A stretch of DNA of 64,000 bases. It comes from Alistipes muris. GTDB taxonomy: Bacteria > Bacteroidota > Bacteroidia > Bacteroidales > Rikenellaceae. The position numbers and the translations under genes are program-made. Shown piece by piece: positions 63,142-64,000 of this stretch. Within the stretch, counting starts at the first letter, position 1. Each line of letters starts with the position of its first letter. The notes under the pieces were generated by a model, which worked only from the letters and a program-made list of their open reading frames with translations, ran no database searches and was not told the DNA's origin. The stretch covers positions 62,001-126,000 of the forward strand of contig NZ_CALPDD010000004.1 of assembly GCF_943193205.1 (NCBI RefSeq), written 5' to 3'.

Positions 63142-64000
63142 CTACCAGTCCTTGGCGTAGGTCTTGCCGGACCAGACCAGCTGGTCGCCGAAAAGCCGCG
63201 ACGCGATGTTCCGCATCGACTCCAGCTGGCAGCCCACCCGGTTGGGATTGGGCTGGGAGAAGTTGGCGCGCGTGGGGTCCATGGCGAAAATCATGTGGAC
63301 CTGGCACCCGGTGTCGAGCATCTGCTGGTACTCGTCCTGGCCCGCGATAATGAGGTTGAAGACGTCCTTGAAATACTCCTCGGGGTAGATGCCCAGCCGC
63401 TGCACCGGATAGCCCGTAACCAAGTCTTCGTGGCGGTAGTCGTTGAGCATGTAGTCGACCCATTCGGCCGAGGGACGGCCGTCCACGTCGGGGAGGTTGT
63501 AGAGCCGTCCCGGGCGGTAGGTTCCGGCCATATAATCGCCCATGTAGGCCATATAGACGATATTGAGCTTGTCGGGCATCGCCTGCTTGGTCTCGTAAAT
63601 CAGTCTCGCCGCCGCAGCGCCCGACGCCGGATAGACGAAGCCCGGACCCTCTGCGTAGTCCGAATACTCGTCGTCCCAGAATATGCCGTCCAGCTCGTAG
63701 GCTTCGCACAAGTTTTTCAGTTCGCGGGCGAATGCGCGCGCCGTCTCGTCGGCCAGCCCCGCCACGCCGGCCCGGTCGTGGTTGCCCATCATGCTCAGCA
63801 CCACCTTGATGCCGCGCTGCTGCAAGGGCTTGATGTATTTCTCGCGGTTGTCCAGCAGGTGACGGATGTTCTCGTTGTTGGAGATGTAGACCCGCCCGGT
63901 CTTCGCGTCGTAGTTCATGTTGGACGAGAAGAGCACCACGATGTCGACCAGCATCTTGCCGCTGTTCTTGAGCGTGAATTCCAGGTTGTTGAGCGGATTG
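63142..64000 (-). CDS. GH18 endo-beta-N-acetylglucosaminidase, cut by window edge
   Basis: The C-terminal 285 or so residues are inside the window; the frame stays open to base 64000, so the Met at 63954 is internal. It matches the GH18 at 50768-52276 along its length (NPLNNLEFTL / LVDIVVLFSSNMNY, RGIKVVLSMMGNHDRAGVAGL, LDGIFWDDEYSDY). The D-x-E pair is present; the inner Asp is Phe here. It probably also has a lipoprotein anchor and DUF1735 domain beyond the edge. It is 56 bases upstream of the BACON-LRR gene, hence one operon. Confidence 0.85.
   Translation of the reverse strand, partial: NPLNNLEFTLKNSGKMLVDIVVLFSSNMNYDAKTGRVYISNNENIRHLLDNREKYIKPLQQRGIKVVLSMMGNHDRAGVAGLADETARAFARELKNLCEAYELDGIFWDDEYSDYAEGPGFVYPASGAAAARLIYETKQAMPDKLNIVYMAYMGDYMAGTYRPGRLYNLPDVDGRPSAEWVDYMLNDYRHEDLVTGYPVQRLGIYPEEYFKDVFNLIIAGQDEYQQMLDTGCQVHMIFAMDPTRANFSQPNPNRVGCQLESMRNIASRLFGDQLVWSGKTYAKDW

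Noticed and set aside
1..64000. tRNA, rRNA, transposase, integrase and phage genes
   Set aside because: None could be recognised by eye on either strand; the gaps are short and mostly explained by repeats, promoters and terminators.

Overview
The window looks like part of a Bacteroidales chromosome, most likely Alistipes or a close Rikenellaceae relative. The reasons are a high GC content for this order, many SusC/SusD, BACON, DUF1735, DUF4493 and PCMD lipoproteins, Bacteroidetes-type promoters (TTTG, a gap of 19-20, then TAnnTTTG), a proteobacterial-size PurL and an NADP-type glutamate dehydrogenase. The genus is an inference; no rRNA or tRNA gene was seen.

Layout. (1) 1-8383 (+): a cell-surface locus of DUF4493 and PCMD lipoproteins around two paralogous outer-membrane barrel proteins, followed by the decayed 3' end of another surface-protein gene and a strong terminator. 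(2) 8875-12580 (-): lytic transglycosylase, putative porin and phosphatidylserine synthase. (3) 12647-23180 (+): mannose-1-phosphate guanylyltransferase, MurF, a MazG-type pyrophosphatase, an OPT transporter, peptidase T, NAD synthetase, a DUF4923 protein and glutamate dehydrogenase. (4) 23208-27011 (-): PAP2-like membrane protein, sigma-54 and AsnRS, read away from (5) 27112-35932 (+), a tightly packed operon with a GH2-like protein, RlmH, a TonB-dependent receptor with a small lipoprotein, NadC, a lipoteichoic-acid-synthase-like sulfatase and a DUF2156-GNAT fusion. (6) 36057-48918 (-): a 13-kb purine operon, purE-K-L-C-F-M-N-H-D-folD, with a consensus promoter and a leader of about 250 nt. 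It covers the IMP pathway except PurB. (7) 49331-61349 (-): a polysaccharide utilisation locus read in the order ECF sigma, FecR anti-sigma, SusC (with STN domain), SusD, a degenerate GH18-like lipoprotein, a DUF1735-LamG lipoprotein, a GH18 endo-beta-N-acetylglucosaminidase and a DUF1735-discoidin lipoprotein. The composition resembles known N-glycan loci of Bacteroides. (8) 61526-64000 (-): a BACON-LRR lipoprotein and a second GH18 of the same type, cut by the window edge, which look like the tail of a second glycan locus.

The most notable signals are: a strong intrinsic terminator pointing against the genes in the FecR-SusC gap, with a promoter-like box in front of it, suggesting a short antisense RNA over the SusC leader; the long folded leader of the purine operon; AT-rich inverted and tandem repeats at gene ends that supply the last codons of some proteins; and the DUF4493/PCMD/barrel locus, which may be an undescribed surface assembly.
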